Source: Pseudorhodobacter antarcticus (GTDB taxonomy: Bacteria; Pseudomonadota; Alphaproteobacteria; Rhodobacterales; Rhodobacteraceae). From it: DNA of 64,000 nucleotides. Shown one piece after another: positions 17,329 through 27,139 of this stretch. How positions within the stretch are numbered: position 1 is the stretch's first letter; each line of letters opens with the position of its first letter. The DNA lies in the NCBI RefSeq assembly GCF_900110135.1, contig NZ_FOCO01000005.1:1-64000 (forward strand). The letters are read 5' to 3'. The position numbers and the translations under genes are program-made. The notes beneath the pieces are model-generated. The model saw only the letters and a program-made list of their open reading frames with translations, was not told where the DNA came from and did no database searches.

Positions 17329-18420
17329 TTACTGCGGAATATCGCCCACAATCCCTTCGACGTAAAAGTTCATGCCCAACAAATCGCCATCCGGTGCAGT
17401 CGCCCCATCGGCCAGCCAGACAGACCCGTCTTGCTTGTTGATCGGCCCGGTGAACGGGTGCAGCGTGCCAGCGGAAATACCATCGCGCACGGCCTCTGCT
17501 GCGGCTTTCACTTCGGCAGGCACCGCTTCGGTGATCGCACCAATTTCAACTTCGCCGTCTTTGATACCAGCCCAAGTGTCGGTCTGGGCATAGGTGCCGT
17601 CCAACATCTGGCCCACGCGCTTGATGTAGTAAGGCGCCCAGTTGTCGATGATTGACGACACGCGCGGGCTTGGTGCATAGGCGGCCATATCGGAAGCTTG
17701 GCCAAACCCAACCACGCCGGGGGTTTTCGCAGCCTCGGCCAGGGGTGCGGTCGAATCGGTGTGCGCCGCAATCACGTCCACGCCTTGTTCGATCATCGCT
17801 TTGGCCGCGTCCGCTTCTTTTGCCGGGTCAAACCATGTAAAGGCCCAGACAATCGACAGTTCCACCGCCGGGTTCACCTTTTTCGCCGCCAGATAATAGG
17901 CGTTGATGCCCATCACAACTTCGGGGATCGGGAACGACGCAATATAGCCGATTTTGTTCGACTTCGTCATCATGCCCGCCATGGTGCCCTGCACCGCGCG
18001 CCCTTCATAGAACCGCGCGTTATAGGTGGACACATTGGCGTGGTCGCGCTTGTAACCCGTTGCATGTTCAAACATCACATTGGGGAATTTGGCCGCAACC
18101 GCATTGGTCGCCTCCATAAACCCAAACGATGTGGTGAAAATGATGTTACAGCCACCCAGCGCCATTTGCGTCAACACCCGCGCGGCGTCCGCACCCTCTG
18201 GCACGTTTTCTTGGAACGTGCTGGCGTCCACCCGGTCGCCAAATTCCGCGATCATGTCCAAACGGCCTTTGTCATGCTGATAGGTCCAGCCACCATCGCC
18301 CACGGGGCCGACATAAACGAAACAGGCCTTCACCTTGTCCATACCCGCCGCATGCGCGCCGCCGCCAAAGGCCATGGTCAGGCCAAGCGCCGCCGATGCC
18401 ATCAAAGTTCTGCGATTCAT
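17329..18420 (-). CDS. BMP-family ABC transporter substrate-binding protein
   Basis: A 363-residue periplasmic binding protein of the Bmp/PnrA/Med family, which typically binds purine nucleosides or related bases. The ATG at 18420 gives a signal peptide (MNRRTLMASAALGLTMAF...AHA); the open frame upstream is intergenic. KACFVYVGPVGDGGWTYQHDKG at the mature N-terminus is the typical aromatic ligand-contact region. It is the last gene of xdhABC-ATPase-permease-permease-SBP; the context suggests purine uptake for xanthine dehydrogenase. Confidence 0.92.
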   Translation of the reverse strand: MNRRTLMASAALGLTMAFGGGAHAAGMDKVKACFVYVGPVGDGGWTYQHDKGRLDMIAEFGDRVDASTFQENVPEGADAARVLTQMALGGCNIIFTTSFGFMEATNAVAAKFPNVMFEHATGYKRDHANVSTYNARFYEGRAVQGTMAGMMTKSNKIGYIASFPIPEVVMGINAYYLAAKKVNPAVELSIVWAFTWFDPAKEADAAKAMIEQGVDVIAAHTDSTAPLAEAAKTPGVVGFGQASDMAAYAPSPRVSSIIDNWAPYYIKRVGQMLDGTYAQTDTWAGIKDGEVEIGAITEAVPAEVKAAAEAVRDGISAGTLHPFTGPINKQDGSVWLADGATAPDGDLLGMNFYVEGIVGDIPQ

Positions 18421-18475
18421 AAGTCTCTCCTTGTTGGTCGGGCCAATTTTGACCCGGTTGGTTTTGGCCCCACGT

Positions 18476-19408
18476 TTACCGCGCGGCGTGAAAGTTTTGG
18501 CCCAAAGCAGCAGGCGCATTCAACGACGCGCGCCCTTTGCCCGATGACATGATGACCAACACGATGATGGTTATCAGATAGGGCGACATCGACAAGTATT
18601 CAGGCGGGATTGGGACGTTGGCAACCTGCAAATTCAACTGCAACACCGAAATTCCGCCAAAAAGATAAGCACCAATCAGCACGCGCCACGGCCGCCAGCT
18701 GGCAAAGACCACAATCGCCAGCGCAATCCAACCCGCGCCCGCGGTAATGCCGTCCGTCCATTGCGGCACACGCACCAGGCTTAGGTAGGCACCGCCCAAC
18801 CCCGCCATCGCCCCGCCAAACAAAATCGCCATAATCCGGATGCGCGTGACCTTGTACCCCAGCGCATGCGCCGCGTCATGGCTTTCGCCCACAGCGCGCA
18901 AAATTAGGCCCATGCGGCTGTATTTCAACACAGCCCACACGGCGGCGATGATCAGGATGGACAGGTACACCATCGGGTCATGCTGAAACAACACGCGCCC
19001 CACCACCGGAATATCCGCCAAGGGGCCAAAGGGCACCATGCCCGTGGCAGGCGGCTTAATGCCGACATACCCTTGGCCCAAAAGGCTGGACAGCCCCAAC
19101 CCAAACAGCGTCAGCGCAAGGCCCGTGGCCACTTGGTTGGCCTGAAACACTTGCGTCAACAGTGCGAAAATCAAGCTCAATCCCGCCGCCCCCAACGCAC
19201 CCCCGATAAACCCCAAAAATGGGCTGCCCGTGGCCACCGCCGTTATAAACCCACAGACAGCGCCGATAATCATCATCCCCTCCACCCCAAGGTTCAAAAC
19301 ACCGGCCTTTTCCACCACCAATTCGCCAATCGCCGCCAACATAATCGGCACCGATGCAACCATAAGGGAGGCGACCAAAACGGCGGGGTTGATACTGCTC
19401 AGGTCCAT
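18476..19408 (-). CDS. BMP-type ABC transporter permease 2
   Basis: A 310-residue permease of the BPD_transp_2 (branched-chain amino acid/ribose) fold with about eight to nine hydrophobic segments. GELVVEKAGVLNLGVEGMM near residue 30 is the family signature. The ATG at 19408 overlaps the previous permease stop (TGATG). With permease 1 it forms the membrane channel of the importer. Confidence 0.92.
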   Translation of the reverse strand: MDLSSINPAVLVASLMVASVPIMLAAIGELVVEKAGVLNLGVEGMMIIGAVCGFITAVATGSPFLGFIGGALGAAGLSLIFALLTQVFQANQVATGLALTLFGLGLSSLLGQGYVGIKPPATGMVPFGPLADIPVVGRVLFQHDPMVYLSILIIAAVWAVLKYSRMGLILRAVGESHDAAHALGYKVTRIRIMAILFGGAMAGLGGAYLSLVRVPQWTDGITAGAGWIALAIVVFASWRPWRVLIGAYLFGGISVLQLNLQVANVPIPPEYLSMSPYLITIIVLVIMSSGKGRASLNAPAALGQNFHAAR

Positions 19409-20490
19409 CACGCGGCCCTCCCTTTCAAGAAACGAATCCGGTAGTTTGACAGCAAATCAACGGCCAGCAGGAAAAACAGCAGCATCCCTTGAAACGCTTG
19501 GATCGCCGCCGATGGCAGGCCAAGGTTGGTCGATGCCATCTCGCCGCCCACATAGGTCAGCGCCATCACCAACCCCGCCAGCAAAATCCCCACCGGGTTC
19601 AAACGGCCCAGAAACGCCACGATAATCGCGGTAAACCCGTACCCAGATGCAAAATCAATGCTGATCTGCCCCGCGGGCCCCGTCACTTCAAACATCCCCG
19701 CAAGGCCCGCCAACGCGCCCGACAGGCCCATGCACAACACCACCAACTTTGTCGGTGCTACCCCCGCAAACCGGGCCGCCCTTGGGGCTTGCCCCGCCAG
19801 CTTGATCTGAAACCCAAGGATGTGGCGCTGCAACAAAACATAGGCCCCGATTACCGCGATAAACGCCGCCACCCCGCCCCAATGCAGGCCCGACCCCGCG
19901 ATCAATTCCGCATTGCGCGCCGCCGGAAAGCCGGAAAAATTGCGACTGCCCGGAAACCCCATCCCCTCAGGGTTGCGCAAAAACCCGGTCGCGGCCTTGG
20001 ACAAAATCGTTTGCGCCACATAGACCAGCATCAAGGACACCAAAATCTCGTTGGTGTTGAACCGCGTTTTCAAAATCGCGGGGATCATGGCCCAAACCCA
20101 ACCACCAAACGCGCCCGCCACAATCATCACCGGAAAAATCCAGCGGCTGTCGGTGGGAAACATCGCCAACCCCACAGCCGCACCAAACACCGCGCCCATG
20201 ATATACTGGCCCTCGGCCCCGATGTTCCAAATCCCGGCCCGAAACCCCAAGGACAATCCGACCGCGATCAAGATCAACGGCCCGGCCTTGACCAACAACT
20301 GTCCGCGCAAATAAAACGCAAATTCGCCAAAAATCGGGTCCCAGAATATGGTGCGTATTGCCACCACCGGGTCCTTGCCCAACAGCGCAAACAACGCGCC
20401 GCCCGCAATCATCGTGAATAAAACCGCCAAAACTGGCGTGGCCCAGGTCCAAAATCGCGAAGGGGAGGGCCGTTTTTCAAGTACAAACAT
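19408..20490 (-). CDS. BMP-type ABC transporter permease 1
   Basis: A 360-residue inner-membrane permease of the BPD_transp_2 family: N-terminal hydrophobic anchor, FRAGIWNIGAEGQYIMGA signature near residue 85, and about nine membrane spans. It lies 71 bases after the ATPase gene and is translationally coupled to permease 2. It belongs with the nucleoside-type ATPase and BMP binding protein. Confidence 0.92.
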   Translation of the reverse strand: MFVLEKRPSPSRFWTWATPVLAVLFTMIAGGALFALLGKDPVVAIRTIFWDPIFGEFAFYLRGQLLVKAGPLILIAVGLSLGFRAGIWNIGAEGQYIMGAVFGAAVGLAMFPTDSRWIFPVMIVAGAFGGWVWAMIPAILKTRFNTNEILVSLMLVYVAQTILSKAATGFLRNPEGMGFPGSRNFSGFPAARNAELIAGSGLHWGGVAAFIAVIGAYVLLQRHILGFQIKLAGQAPRAARFAGVAPTKLVVLCMGLSGALAGLAGMFEVTGPAGQISIDFASGYGFTAIIVAFLGRLNPVGILLAGLVMALTYVGGEMASTNLGLPSAAIQAFQGMLLFFLLAVDLLSNYRIRFLKGRAA

Positions 20491-20522
20491 ACATCACCCC
20501 AAACCCACGCCCCAAATTCATC

Positions 20523-20537
20523 TTGGCACAAATACCT
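20523..20537 (+). repeat. Dispersed repeat core TTGGCNNAAATACCT, copy 2
   Basis: TTGGCACAAATACCT between the ATPase and permease genes. It shares the longer prefix ATTCATCTTGGC with the copy inside xdhB. It is followed by C/G-rich sequence (CCGGCCCCGGCC) but no long stem. Confidence 0.55.
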
Positions 20538-20561
20538 ATCCGGCCCCGGCCACCCAAAAAC

Positions 20562-22091
20562 CTACCCATGATGCGCCACCTCCATGCCATGCGCGCCGCC
20601 CATCATCAGGCCAATTTCGTCCACCGTCAGCCCTTCGGTGGGCCGTGTCGGCGTCAACCGCCCCTCGTTCAGCGCGGCAAACCGGTCCGACACTTCCAGC
20701 AAATCATCCAAATCTTGGGAAATCACCACCACCGCAGCGCCGTCTTGTGCGCGGTTCAAAATCTCTTGCCGAATGAACGCCGCCGCCGCCGCATCCACTC
20801 CCCATGTGGGTTGGTTGATAATCACCACCTCAGGCGCTTGGCTCAACTCCCGCCCCATCAGGAACTTTTGCAAATTCCCGCCCGAAAGTGCCCGCGCTGC
20901 CACCCAAGTGCCCGGCGTGCGCACATCATATTGCGCCACAATCTCGGCGGCCCAATTCTTGGTCGCGCCCCAGTCGATAAACCCGCGCTTGGTCAACCCT
21001 TTGCGCACCACGCCCGACAGCAGCGCATTTTCCACCAGCGACATATCGGGGGCCGCTGCATGGCCCAAACGGTCCTCGGGTGCCGCGACAAACCCCAGCG
21101 CGCGCCGCGCATTTGGCCCCAGATCGCCCACAGGCGCACCTTTTGCCTTGATCATGCCGGGGTCGGTCGCCAACTCCCCCGACAATGCCAGCAGCAACTC
21201 ATCCTGCCCATTGCCCGCAACGCCTGCAATCCCCAACACCTCGCCGCGCTGCACTGAAAAGCTGATGTTTTTCAACGATGTGCCAAAGGCAATCGGGGAT
21301 GGCGCCGAAAGCCCCGCCACTTCCAGCGCCGGGCTCGCATCGCCCCAATCGCGCCGCGCCGCCCGCGCAGGCGGGTTCAACACCGCCCCCACCATCAACT
21401 CCGCCATGTCGCGCGCGGACACATCGCGCGGTGTGCAGGTCGCCACCACCTTGCCCCGCCGCAAAATCGTCGCCCCATCACAAAGGGCGCGAATTTCCTC
21501 CAGCTTGTGGCTGATGTACAAAATCGCCGTGCCCTCGGCGGACAGTTGGCGCAAGGTCTGGAACAAAATATCCACCTCTTGCGGTGTCAAAACGCTTGTC
21601 GGCTCGTCCATAATCAACAGCTTGGGGTCTTGCAGCAAACAGCGCACAATCTCCACCCGCTGCCGCTCGCCCGCCGACAAATCCCCAACCCGCCGCGCGG
21701 GGTCCAGCGGCAGGCCGTATTCCGTCGACACCGCCCTAATCCGTTCCGCCAGTTCGCGCATCGGCGGCGGGTTTTCCATCCCCAGCGCCACGTTTTCCGC
21801 CACATTCAACGCTTCAAACAGGCTGAAATGCTGGAACACCATCGCCACACCCGCCGCCCGCGCCGCACTCGGTCGCGCAGGGGTATAAGGCTGGCCGCGC
21901 AGCACCATCGTGCCGCTGTCAGGCTTCACCAAGCCGTAAATCATCTTGACCAGCGTCGATTTTCCCGCGCCATTTTCCCCCAACAGCGCATGAATTTCGC
22001 CGGGTGAAATCGCAAAGGACACGTCCGAATTGGCAACCACCCCCGGATAGGCTTTGGTCAGCCCCTCAATCCGCAACAGCTCATTGGTCAT
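20562..22091 (-). CDS. BMP-type (nucleoside) ABC transporter ATP-binding protein
   Basis: A 509-residue double-domain ATPase of the RbsA/MglA/YufO type. The first domain has Walker A GENGAGKST, signature LSAGERQRVEI and Walker B LIMDEPTSVLTP. The second has the degenerate loop GVAGNGQDEL and signature LSGGNLQK. The ATG at 22091 overlaps the xdhC stop (ATGA), tying uptake to xanthine dehydrogenase. The frame upstream of this start is antisense or out of frame to xdhC. Confidence 0.94.
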   Translation of the reverse strand: MTNELLRIEGLTKAYPGVVANSDVSFAISPGEIHALLGENGAGKSTLVKMIYGLVKPDSGTMVLRGQPYTPARPSAARAAGVAMVFQHFSLFEALNVAENVALGMENPPPMRELAERIRAVSTEYGLPLDPARRVGDLSAGERQRVEIVRCLLQDPKLLIMDEPTSVLTPQEVDILFQTLRQLSAEGTAILYISHKLEEIRALCDGATILRRGKVVATCTPRDVSARDMAELMVGAVLNPPARAARRDWGDASPALEVAGLSAPSPIAFGTSLKNISFSVQRGEVLGIAGVAGNGQDELLLALSGELATDPGMIKAKGAPVGDLGPNARRALGFVAAPEDRLGHAAAPDMSLVENALLSGVVRKGLTKRGFIDWGATKNWAAEIVAQYDVRTPGTWVAARALSGGNLQKFLMGRELSQAPEVVIINQPTWGVDAAAAAFIRQEILNRAQDGAAVVVISQDLDDLLEVSDRFAALNEGRLTPTRPTEGLTVDEIGLMMGGAHGMEVAHHG

Positions 22092-23053
22092 ACGGCGTCC
22101 TTTCGTTGTGCAAGGGTGTGGCGTTGGGCAAGGGTGTGGGCGGCAATCATCCGGGCCGCAACCCCGATGGCAATCATTTGCGGGTGCTTGCCAAGGGCAG
22201 GGTCGCCAATCGGGCACTCAATCCGCGCAATACCCGCAGGTATATGCCCCAGTGTGGCCAGCCTTGCCCGAAACCGCGCCCATTTCGTGCGCGACCCGAT
22301 CAAGCCACAGCGCGCAAACCCGCGGGTCAGCATGGCATGGCACAATGCCAAATCCAGCGCGTGCGAATAGGTCAAAATCAAATGCTCGGCCCCCATCGGC
22401 GCATGCGGCACCAACAGCACAGGGTCCGCCGCAGGCACCACCGTTACGCCCGCCGGAATATCCCCCGGAAACCGGTCCGCGCCCACATCCACCCAAGTGA
22501 TCGCAACCTCTGGCAAAGGTGCCAACACGCCCACAATCGCGCGCCCCACATGGCCCGCCCCCCACACCCAAATCTCACGCTGGGGCCGCAAAATCGGCTC
22601 CACCATCCAGCCTTGCACCAAACCCGGCGCAGGCAAAATCCCTTGCCCCCGCGTGCGCCCCAGCACCCGCGTCACCGCCAGCGGCATCGCCTCCCCCGCC
22701 ACAGACCCTAAAACCGCGCGCGCAAACACATCGCCCGGCACGCCTGCCACAGCAGCCGCGTCAAACACTTCGGTCAACAGCGTCACCACGCCGCCGCAGC
22801 ATTGCCCAAGCGCTGGCCCCAACGCATCCCGGTCCAACCGCAGCAACGCTGGCCCCGTCAACATCTCCCGCGCCCGTGCAATCGCGGCCCATTCCAACGC
22901 ACCGCCGCCAATGGTCCCCGACAGCCCATCGGTCCACACCAACATTGCCGCCCCCACCTCGCGCGGCGATGATCCGTCAAACCCGGCAATCACCACCCGC
23001 GCCACGCGGCCCCGTTGTGCCACCGCCGCGCGCACCCCTTCCAGATCAAACAT
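22088..23053 (-). CDS. xdhC: Xanthine dehydrogenase accessory protein
   Basis: A 321-residue XdhC/CoxI-family chaperone that binds molybdenum cofactor, promotes its sulfuration and inserts it into xanthine dehydrogenase. GGGALEWAAIARA and the QCCGG motif (Moco-binding Cys region) are in the N-terminal half, with a Rossmann-like second domain (VWGAGHVGRAI). The ATG at 23053 overlaps the xdhB end by 8 bases; the longer frame upstream is a shadow of xdhB. Confidence 0.93.
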   Translation of the reverse strand: MFDLEGVRAAVAQRGRVARVVIAGFDGSSPREVGAAMLVWTDGLSGTIGGGALEWAAIARAREMLTGPALLRLDRDALGPALGQCCGGVVTLLTEVFDAAAVAGVPGDVFARAVLGSVAGEAMPLAVTRVLGRTRGQGILPAPGLVQGWMVEPILRPQREIWVWGAGHVGRAIVGVLAPLPEVAITWVDVGADRFPGDIPAGVTVVPAADPVLLVPHAPMGAEHLILTYSHALDLALCHAMLTRGFARCGLIGSRTKWARFRARLATLGHIPAGIARIECPIGDPALGKHPQMIAIGVAARMIAAHTLAQRHTLAQRKDAV

Positions 23054-25433
23054 CGCGCTGCCGCTCCACGGCGGCCAAAATCCGCTCCGGCGTGGCGGGC
23101 GCGTCCAACGCCACATAGCGCGTGCCATCCCCGCAAGCCGCCACCGCATCCGACAGCGCCAGAAACGCCGAAATGCCCAACATAAACGGCGGCTCGCCCA
23201 CGGCCTTCGACTTGCCAATCGTACCCGCGCGGTTAGCCTGCCCCCACAACGCCACGTTGAACACTGGCGGGCGGTCCGAACAGGCCGGAATTTTATAGGT
23301 GCTGGGCGCATGGGTGCGCAGCGCGCCCTTATCGTCCCAAACCAATTCCTCCATCGTCAACCAACCCGCCCCTTGCACATAGGCCCCTTCGACCTGCCCA
23401 ATATCCAGCGCAGGGTTCAGGCTGGCCCCCGTGTCATGCAGCAAATCGGCGCGCAAAATCCGGTTTTCCCCGGTCAGCGTGTCAATCACCACCTCGGTCA
23501 CCGCCGCACCATAAGCAAAGTACAAAAATGGCCGCCCGCGTCCCTTGGCCCGGTCCCAAGTGATCTGCGGCGTGGCATAAAACCCCGTGGCCGAAAGCGA
23601 GACGCGCGCGGCGTAAACCAACGCAGCGGCCTCGGCAAAGCTGTAGCGCGCGCCGCCCACGCGCACAAACCCATCCGCAAACCGGACATCGCTTGGCTGC
23701 GCCTGATGCCGCTGCGCCAAAAACTCTGCCATGCGACCGCGAATGGTCAAACACGCCGCCTGCGCCGCCATCCCGTTCAAATCCGACCCCGATGATGCCG
23801 CCGTGGCACTGGTGTTGGGCACTTTGGCGGTGTCGGTCGCAGTGATCTTGACTGCCGCCATATCCACCCCAAACACACCCGCCGCCACCTGCGCAACCTT
23901 TTGGAACAAGCCTTGCCCCATTTCCGTGCCGCCATGGTTCAAATGGATCGACCCGTCCTGATACACATGCACCAATGCCCCCGCTTGGTTCAAATGCGTC
24001 AACGTAAACGAGATTCCAAACTTCACCGGCGTCAGCGCAATCCCGCGCTTCATCACCGGGCTCGCCTTGTTCCACGCCGCAATCGCCAATCGCCGCGCGC
24101 CGTAGCCGGACGATAATTCCAACGCCGCCACCAACTCATGCCCAATGAAATCCTCCACTGGCATATGATACGGCGTGGTCTGCACCTCATTCATCTTGGC
24201 GGAAATACCTCGGGGGTGCGGGGGCTGGCCCCCGCTGGTTGTCGCGTTTAGGGTCTGGCCCCCCCTGCTTGCAACCTCCTCAGTCTCCCCCATCCCCGCA
24301 TAAAAATTCAAGCGCCGCAGCGCCAAGGGGTCCATCCCGCGGTGATGCGCAATATGGTCCATCACGCGCTCAATCCCGACCATGCCTTGCGGCCCGCCAA
24401 ACCCGCGAAACGCAGTCGCACTTTGCGTGTTGGTGCGCAAACGGTAGCTTTCCAACCGCACGTCCGTCAGATGATAACAGTTGTCGGAATGCAGCATCGC
24501 CCGGTCGGCCACGGGGATCGACAAATCCAGCGCCCAGCCGCAGCGGAACAAGTGCTGAAATTCCACCCCGGCCACGCGCCCAGCCTCATCAAACCCCGCG
24601 CGGTAGCGGATGCGCAAATCATGCCGCTTGCCCGTGATCATCATATCATCATCGCGGTCGTATCGCATTTTGCAGGCGCGGCCCGTCGCGCGCGCAGCCA
24701 GCGCACAGGCAATCGCCAACGCATTGCCTTGGCTTTCCTTACCGCCAAACCCGCCGCCCATCCGGCGCACTTCGACCCGCACACCGTGCATGGGAATGTG
24801 CAAAGCATGCGCCACTTTGTGCTGAATTTCGGTCGGGTGCTGGGTGGACGAATGGATCAACATATCCCCGCCCTCTTGCGGCACAGCGGCGGCGATCTGG
24901 CCTTCAAGGTAAAAATGCTCTTGCCCGCCCACCTCCATCTCGCCTTCAATCACATGGGCTGCGGCGGCAATCGCAGCACTTGCATCGCCTTTGGCCCAGA
25001 CCACAGGCCCCGCCTCAAACCGCGACCCGGCGGCCAGCGCGTCATCCACCGTCAAAATGGCGGGCAGGGGGGCATAATCCACGCGCCCCAGCCGCGCCGC
25101 CTTGCGCGCCGCCAAATGGCTGTCGGCGACCACCAAAAACACCGGCTGGCCCAGATAATGCACGCGGCCCACGGCCAACAACGGCTCATCATGGGCGGAT
25201 GGGGAACAATCCGGCATCTCGTCAAAATCCGCTGCCGACAGCACCATCATCACACCGGGGGCGGCGCGCACTGCCGATAAATCCACGCTTAAAATATCGC
25301 CATGCGCGATGGTGGACAGGCCAAACGCCAAATGCAGCGCGCCCGCAGGCAAGGGAATGTCATCGACATAGCGCGCCGCACCCGTGACATGCAGGGGGGC
25401 GGTATCATGCGGCATTGCGCGTCCCATGCTCAT
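23046..25433 (-). CDS. xdhB: Xanthine dehydrogenase molybdopterin-binding subunit
   Basis: The 795-residue Moco subunit that hydroxylates hypoxanthine and xanthine. The N-terminal Ald_Xan_dh domain starts [15 protein letters not shown], and Moco-domain motifs GGGFGGKE and FRGFGGPQG follow. The catalytic Glu lies in [10 protein letters not shown] near the C-terminus. The ATG overlaps the xdhA stop (ATGA). Oddity: about residues 383-415 are an extra low-complexity stretch encoded by a G/C-palindromic element (see the repeat at 24188), lying between [11 protein letters not shown] and [12 protein letters not shown], which would otherwise join naturally. The frame is intact, so a functional protein is likely. 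Confidence 0.95.
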   Translation of the reverse strand: MSMGRAMPHDTAPLHVTGAARYVDDIPLPAGALHLAFGLSTIAHGDILSVDLSAVRAAPGVMMVLSAADFDEMPDCSPSAHDEPLLAVGRVHYLGQPVFLVVADSHLAARKAARLGRVDYAPLPAILTVDDALAAGSRFEAGPVVWAKGDASAAIAAAAHVIEGEMEVGGQEHFYLEGQIAAAVPQEGGDMLIHSSTQHPTEIQHKVAHALHIPMHGVRVEVRRMGGGFGGKESQGNALAIACALAARATGRACKMRYDRDDDMMITGKRHDLRIRYRAGFDEAGRVAGVEFQHLFRCGWALDLSIPVADRAMLHSDNCYHLTDVRLESYRLRTNTQSATAFRGFGGPQGMVGIERVMDHIAHHRGMDPLALRRLNFYAGMGETEEVASRGGQTLNATTSGGQPPHPRGISAKMNEVQTTPYHMPVEDFIGHELVAALELSSGYGARRLAIAAWNKASPVMKRGIALTPVKFGISFTLTHLNQAGALVHVYQDGSIHLNHGGTEMGQGLFQKVAQVAAGVFGVDMAAVKITATDTAKVPNTSATAASSGSDLNGMAAQAACLTIRGRMAEFLAQRHQAQPSDVRFADGFVRVGGARYSFAEAAALVYAARVSLSATGFYATPQITWDRAKGRGRPFLYFAYGAAVTEVVIDTLTGENRILRADLLHDTGASLNPALDIGQVEGAYVQGAGWLTMEELVWDDKGALRTHAPSTYKIPACSDRPPVFNVALWGQANRAGTIGKSKAVGEPPFMLGISAFLALSDAVAACGDGTRYVALDAPATPERILAAVERQRDV
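24188..24285 (+). repeat. Palindromic repeat element inside xdhB (in frame)
   Basis: Contains the core TTGGCGGAAATACCT (24196-24210) followed by the perfect palindrome GCGGGGGC-TG-GCCCCCGC (24218-24235) and a further C-rich stretch. On the coding strand it is read through as a Gly/Pro/Ser-rich peptide within XdhB. The left edge is well marked by the shared ATTCATC prefix; the right edge is approximate. Confidence 0.65.
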
Positions 25434-26884
25434 GGCGTCACCTCCAGAATGTTCACATCTGTGCCCGACAGATCGTGGAAATACCGGATCATCATGTTTC
25501 CCGCCGTGGTCGTGCGGTAGGCGGCGGATGCCCGCATGTCCGACAGGGGCGCAAAATCATCCGCCATAGCGGCGCGTGCGGCCATCGCGGTCGCAAGAGT
25601 AAACGGCTGGCCCATCAGCGCCGCCTCTGCCCCTTTGGCGCGTTTGGGCGTCCCCGCCATGCCGCCAAAGGCGATGCGCGCAGCGGTCACAACCCCGCCC
25701 GCAACCGTCACATTGAAACAGCCACACACGGCCGAGATGTCTTGGTCAAACCGCTTTGACAGCTTGTAACAGCGCAGGTTCGGCGCATCCGTCGTGAAAC
25801 TCACCGCCTCCACAAATTCACCGGGCAGGCGGTCTTGCTTGCGGTATTCGATGAAAAAATCCTCCAGCGGCAAGTCGCGCCGCGTATCACCCTGGCGCAA
25901 ATGCAAAGTGGCCCCCAACGCAATCAACGCCGGCGGCGCATCGCCAATGGGCGAGCCGTTGGCGATATTGCCCCCAATCGTGGCCGCATTGCGGATTTGG
26001 TCACTGGCATACCGCCGCAACATTTCCGCAAACGAGGGCAGGGGCCCCGCCACCGCCGCCATCACCTCATTGATGTTCGCGCCCGCACCCACGCGCAATT
26101 GGTCGCCCTGCGCTGTGATGGTTTTCAAATCCGCGATGCCGCCCAAAAATGCGACAGGGGCCAGATCACGCAACTGTTTGGTCACCCACAACCCCACATC
26201 CGTGGCCCCTGCGATCAAGGTAGCGTCCGGGTGGGCGGCGTACCATGTCGCCAAATCATTCGTGGTGTGCGGCTGGTAGAGGGCGGCGGGGGGGCTGTCT
26301 GCCCCCCCAACAGGCTTTGCGATAGGCGCAAACCCTTCCCCCCCCGAAGGTATTTTTGCCAACGCGAAAGTGGCGTTTTGGGCAAACTGGGTGGTTTCGT
26401 CTTTGATCCATTGCGGCACAGGGGCATCCTTTGCCGCCTCGGCCGCGCGGATGATGGGGGCGTATCCGGTGCAGCGGCACAGATTTCCTGCCAAAACGGT
26501 GTCATGATCGGTGCGACCCTGCGCATGGGCGGCCACCATTGTCACCACAAACCCCGGCGTGCAAAACCCGCATTGTGACCCGTGATGGGCCACCATGGCG
26601 TCTTGGACCGGGTGGGGCGCGCCGTCGGGGGCCACCAACCCCTCTACCGTGCGGACCGATTTGCCCTGCAGTTGGGGCAGGAACAAAATGCAGGCGTTAA
26701 GCGCGCGCGGCCCGCTGCCGTCCGTCACCATCACCGTACAGGCCCCGCAATCGCCTTCGTTACAGCCTTCTTTGGTGCCCGTTAGCCCGCGGTCCTCGCG
26801 CAGCCAATCCAACAAAGTATGCGTGGGAGAAGCACCCGTCACGCGCACTGGCGTCCCGTTTAGGTGAAACGCAATATCAGGCAT
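25430..26884 (-). CDS. xdhA: Xanthine dehydrogenase FeS/FAD subunit
   Basis: The 484-residue small subunit carrying two [2Fe-2S] clusters and FAD. The ATG at 26884 gives a plant-ferredoxin-like N-terminus with CNEGDCGAC (Cys41/46/49), then [10 protein letters not shown] and LCRCTGY of the second cluster. The FAD-binding domain from about residue 205 shows [14 protein letters not shown] and [13 protein letters not shown]. Between the FeS and FAD parts, about residues 171-200 are a repeat-derived linker ([10 protein letters not shown] onward). First gene of the purine operon. Confidence 0.95.
   Translation of the reverse strand: MPDIAFHLNGTPVRVTGASPTHTLLDWLREDRGLTGTKEGCNEGDCGACTVMVTDGSGPRALNACILFLPQLQGKSVRTVEGLVAPDGAPHPVQDAMVAHHGSQCGFCTPGFVVTMVAAHAQGRTDHDTVLAGNLCRCTGYAPIIRAAEAAKDAPVPQWIKDETTQFAQNATFALAKIPSGGEGFAPIAKPVGGADSPPAALYQPHTTNDLATWYAAHPDATLIAGATDVGLWVTKQLRDLAPVAFLGGIADLKTITAQGDQLRVGAGANINEVMAAVAGPLPSFAEMLRRYASDQIRNAATIGGNIANGSPIGDAPPALIALGATLHLRQGDTRRDLPLEDFFIEYRKQDRLPGEFVEAVSFTTDAPNLRCYKLSKRFDQDISAVCGCFNVTVAGGVVTAARIAFGGMAGTPKRAKGAEAALMGQPFTLATAMAARAAMADDFAPLSDMRASAAYRTTTAGNMMIRYFHDLSGTDVNILEVTP
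26285..26362 (-). repeat. Palindromic repeat element inside xdhA (in frame)
   Basis: On the minus strand the core TTGGCAAAAATACCT (26348-26362) is followed by a G-rich run and, at 26289-26307, the inverted repeat GGGGGGC-N5-GCCCCCC. It encodes the linker between the FeS and FAD domains. It has the same core and the same core-then-palindrome order as the element in xdhB. Confidence 0.65.
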
Positions 26885-27139
26885 GAGACTATTCCGCCGC
26901 GGTCTGTTGCATCTGTTGCTTTTGCGTGCCCGCCCGATGCGGCGTAAAGCAGGCCACGCGCCCTTATCTGGTAACCTATCAAGCCCAACCTGCGACAAAA
27001 TAGCAAATGTATTTTTTCAGAGGTTATTTGAGGGACTTCCTTGCTTTGATTGATAATTGGGCGCGGTCTGTGAAACTTTCATCACCTTGCGCACTGGTGG
27101 GTCTTTCCCTTTGGCCTTTGCCTGCGCTAGGGTCAACCC

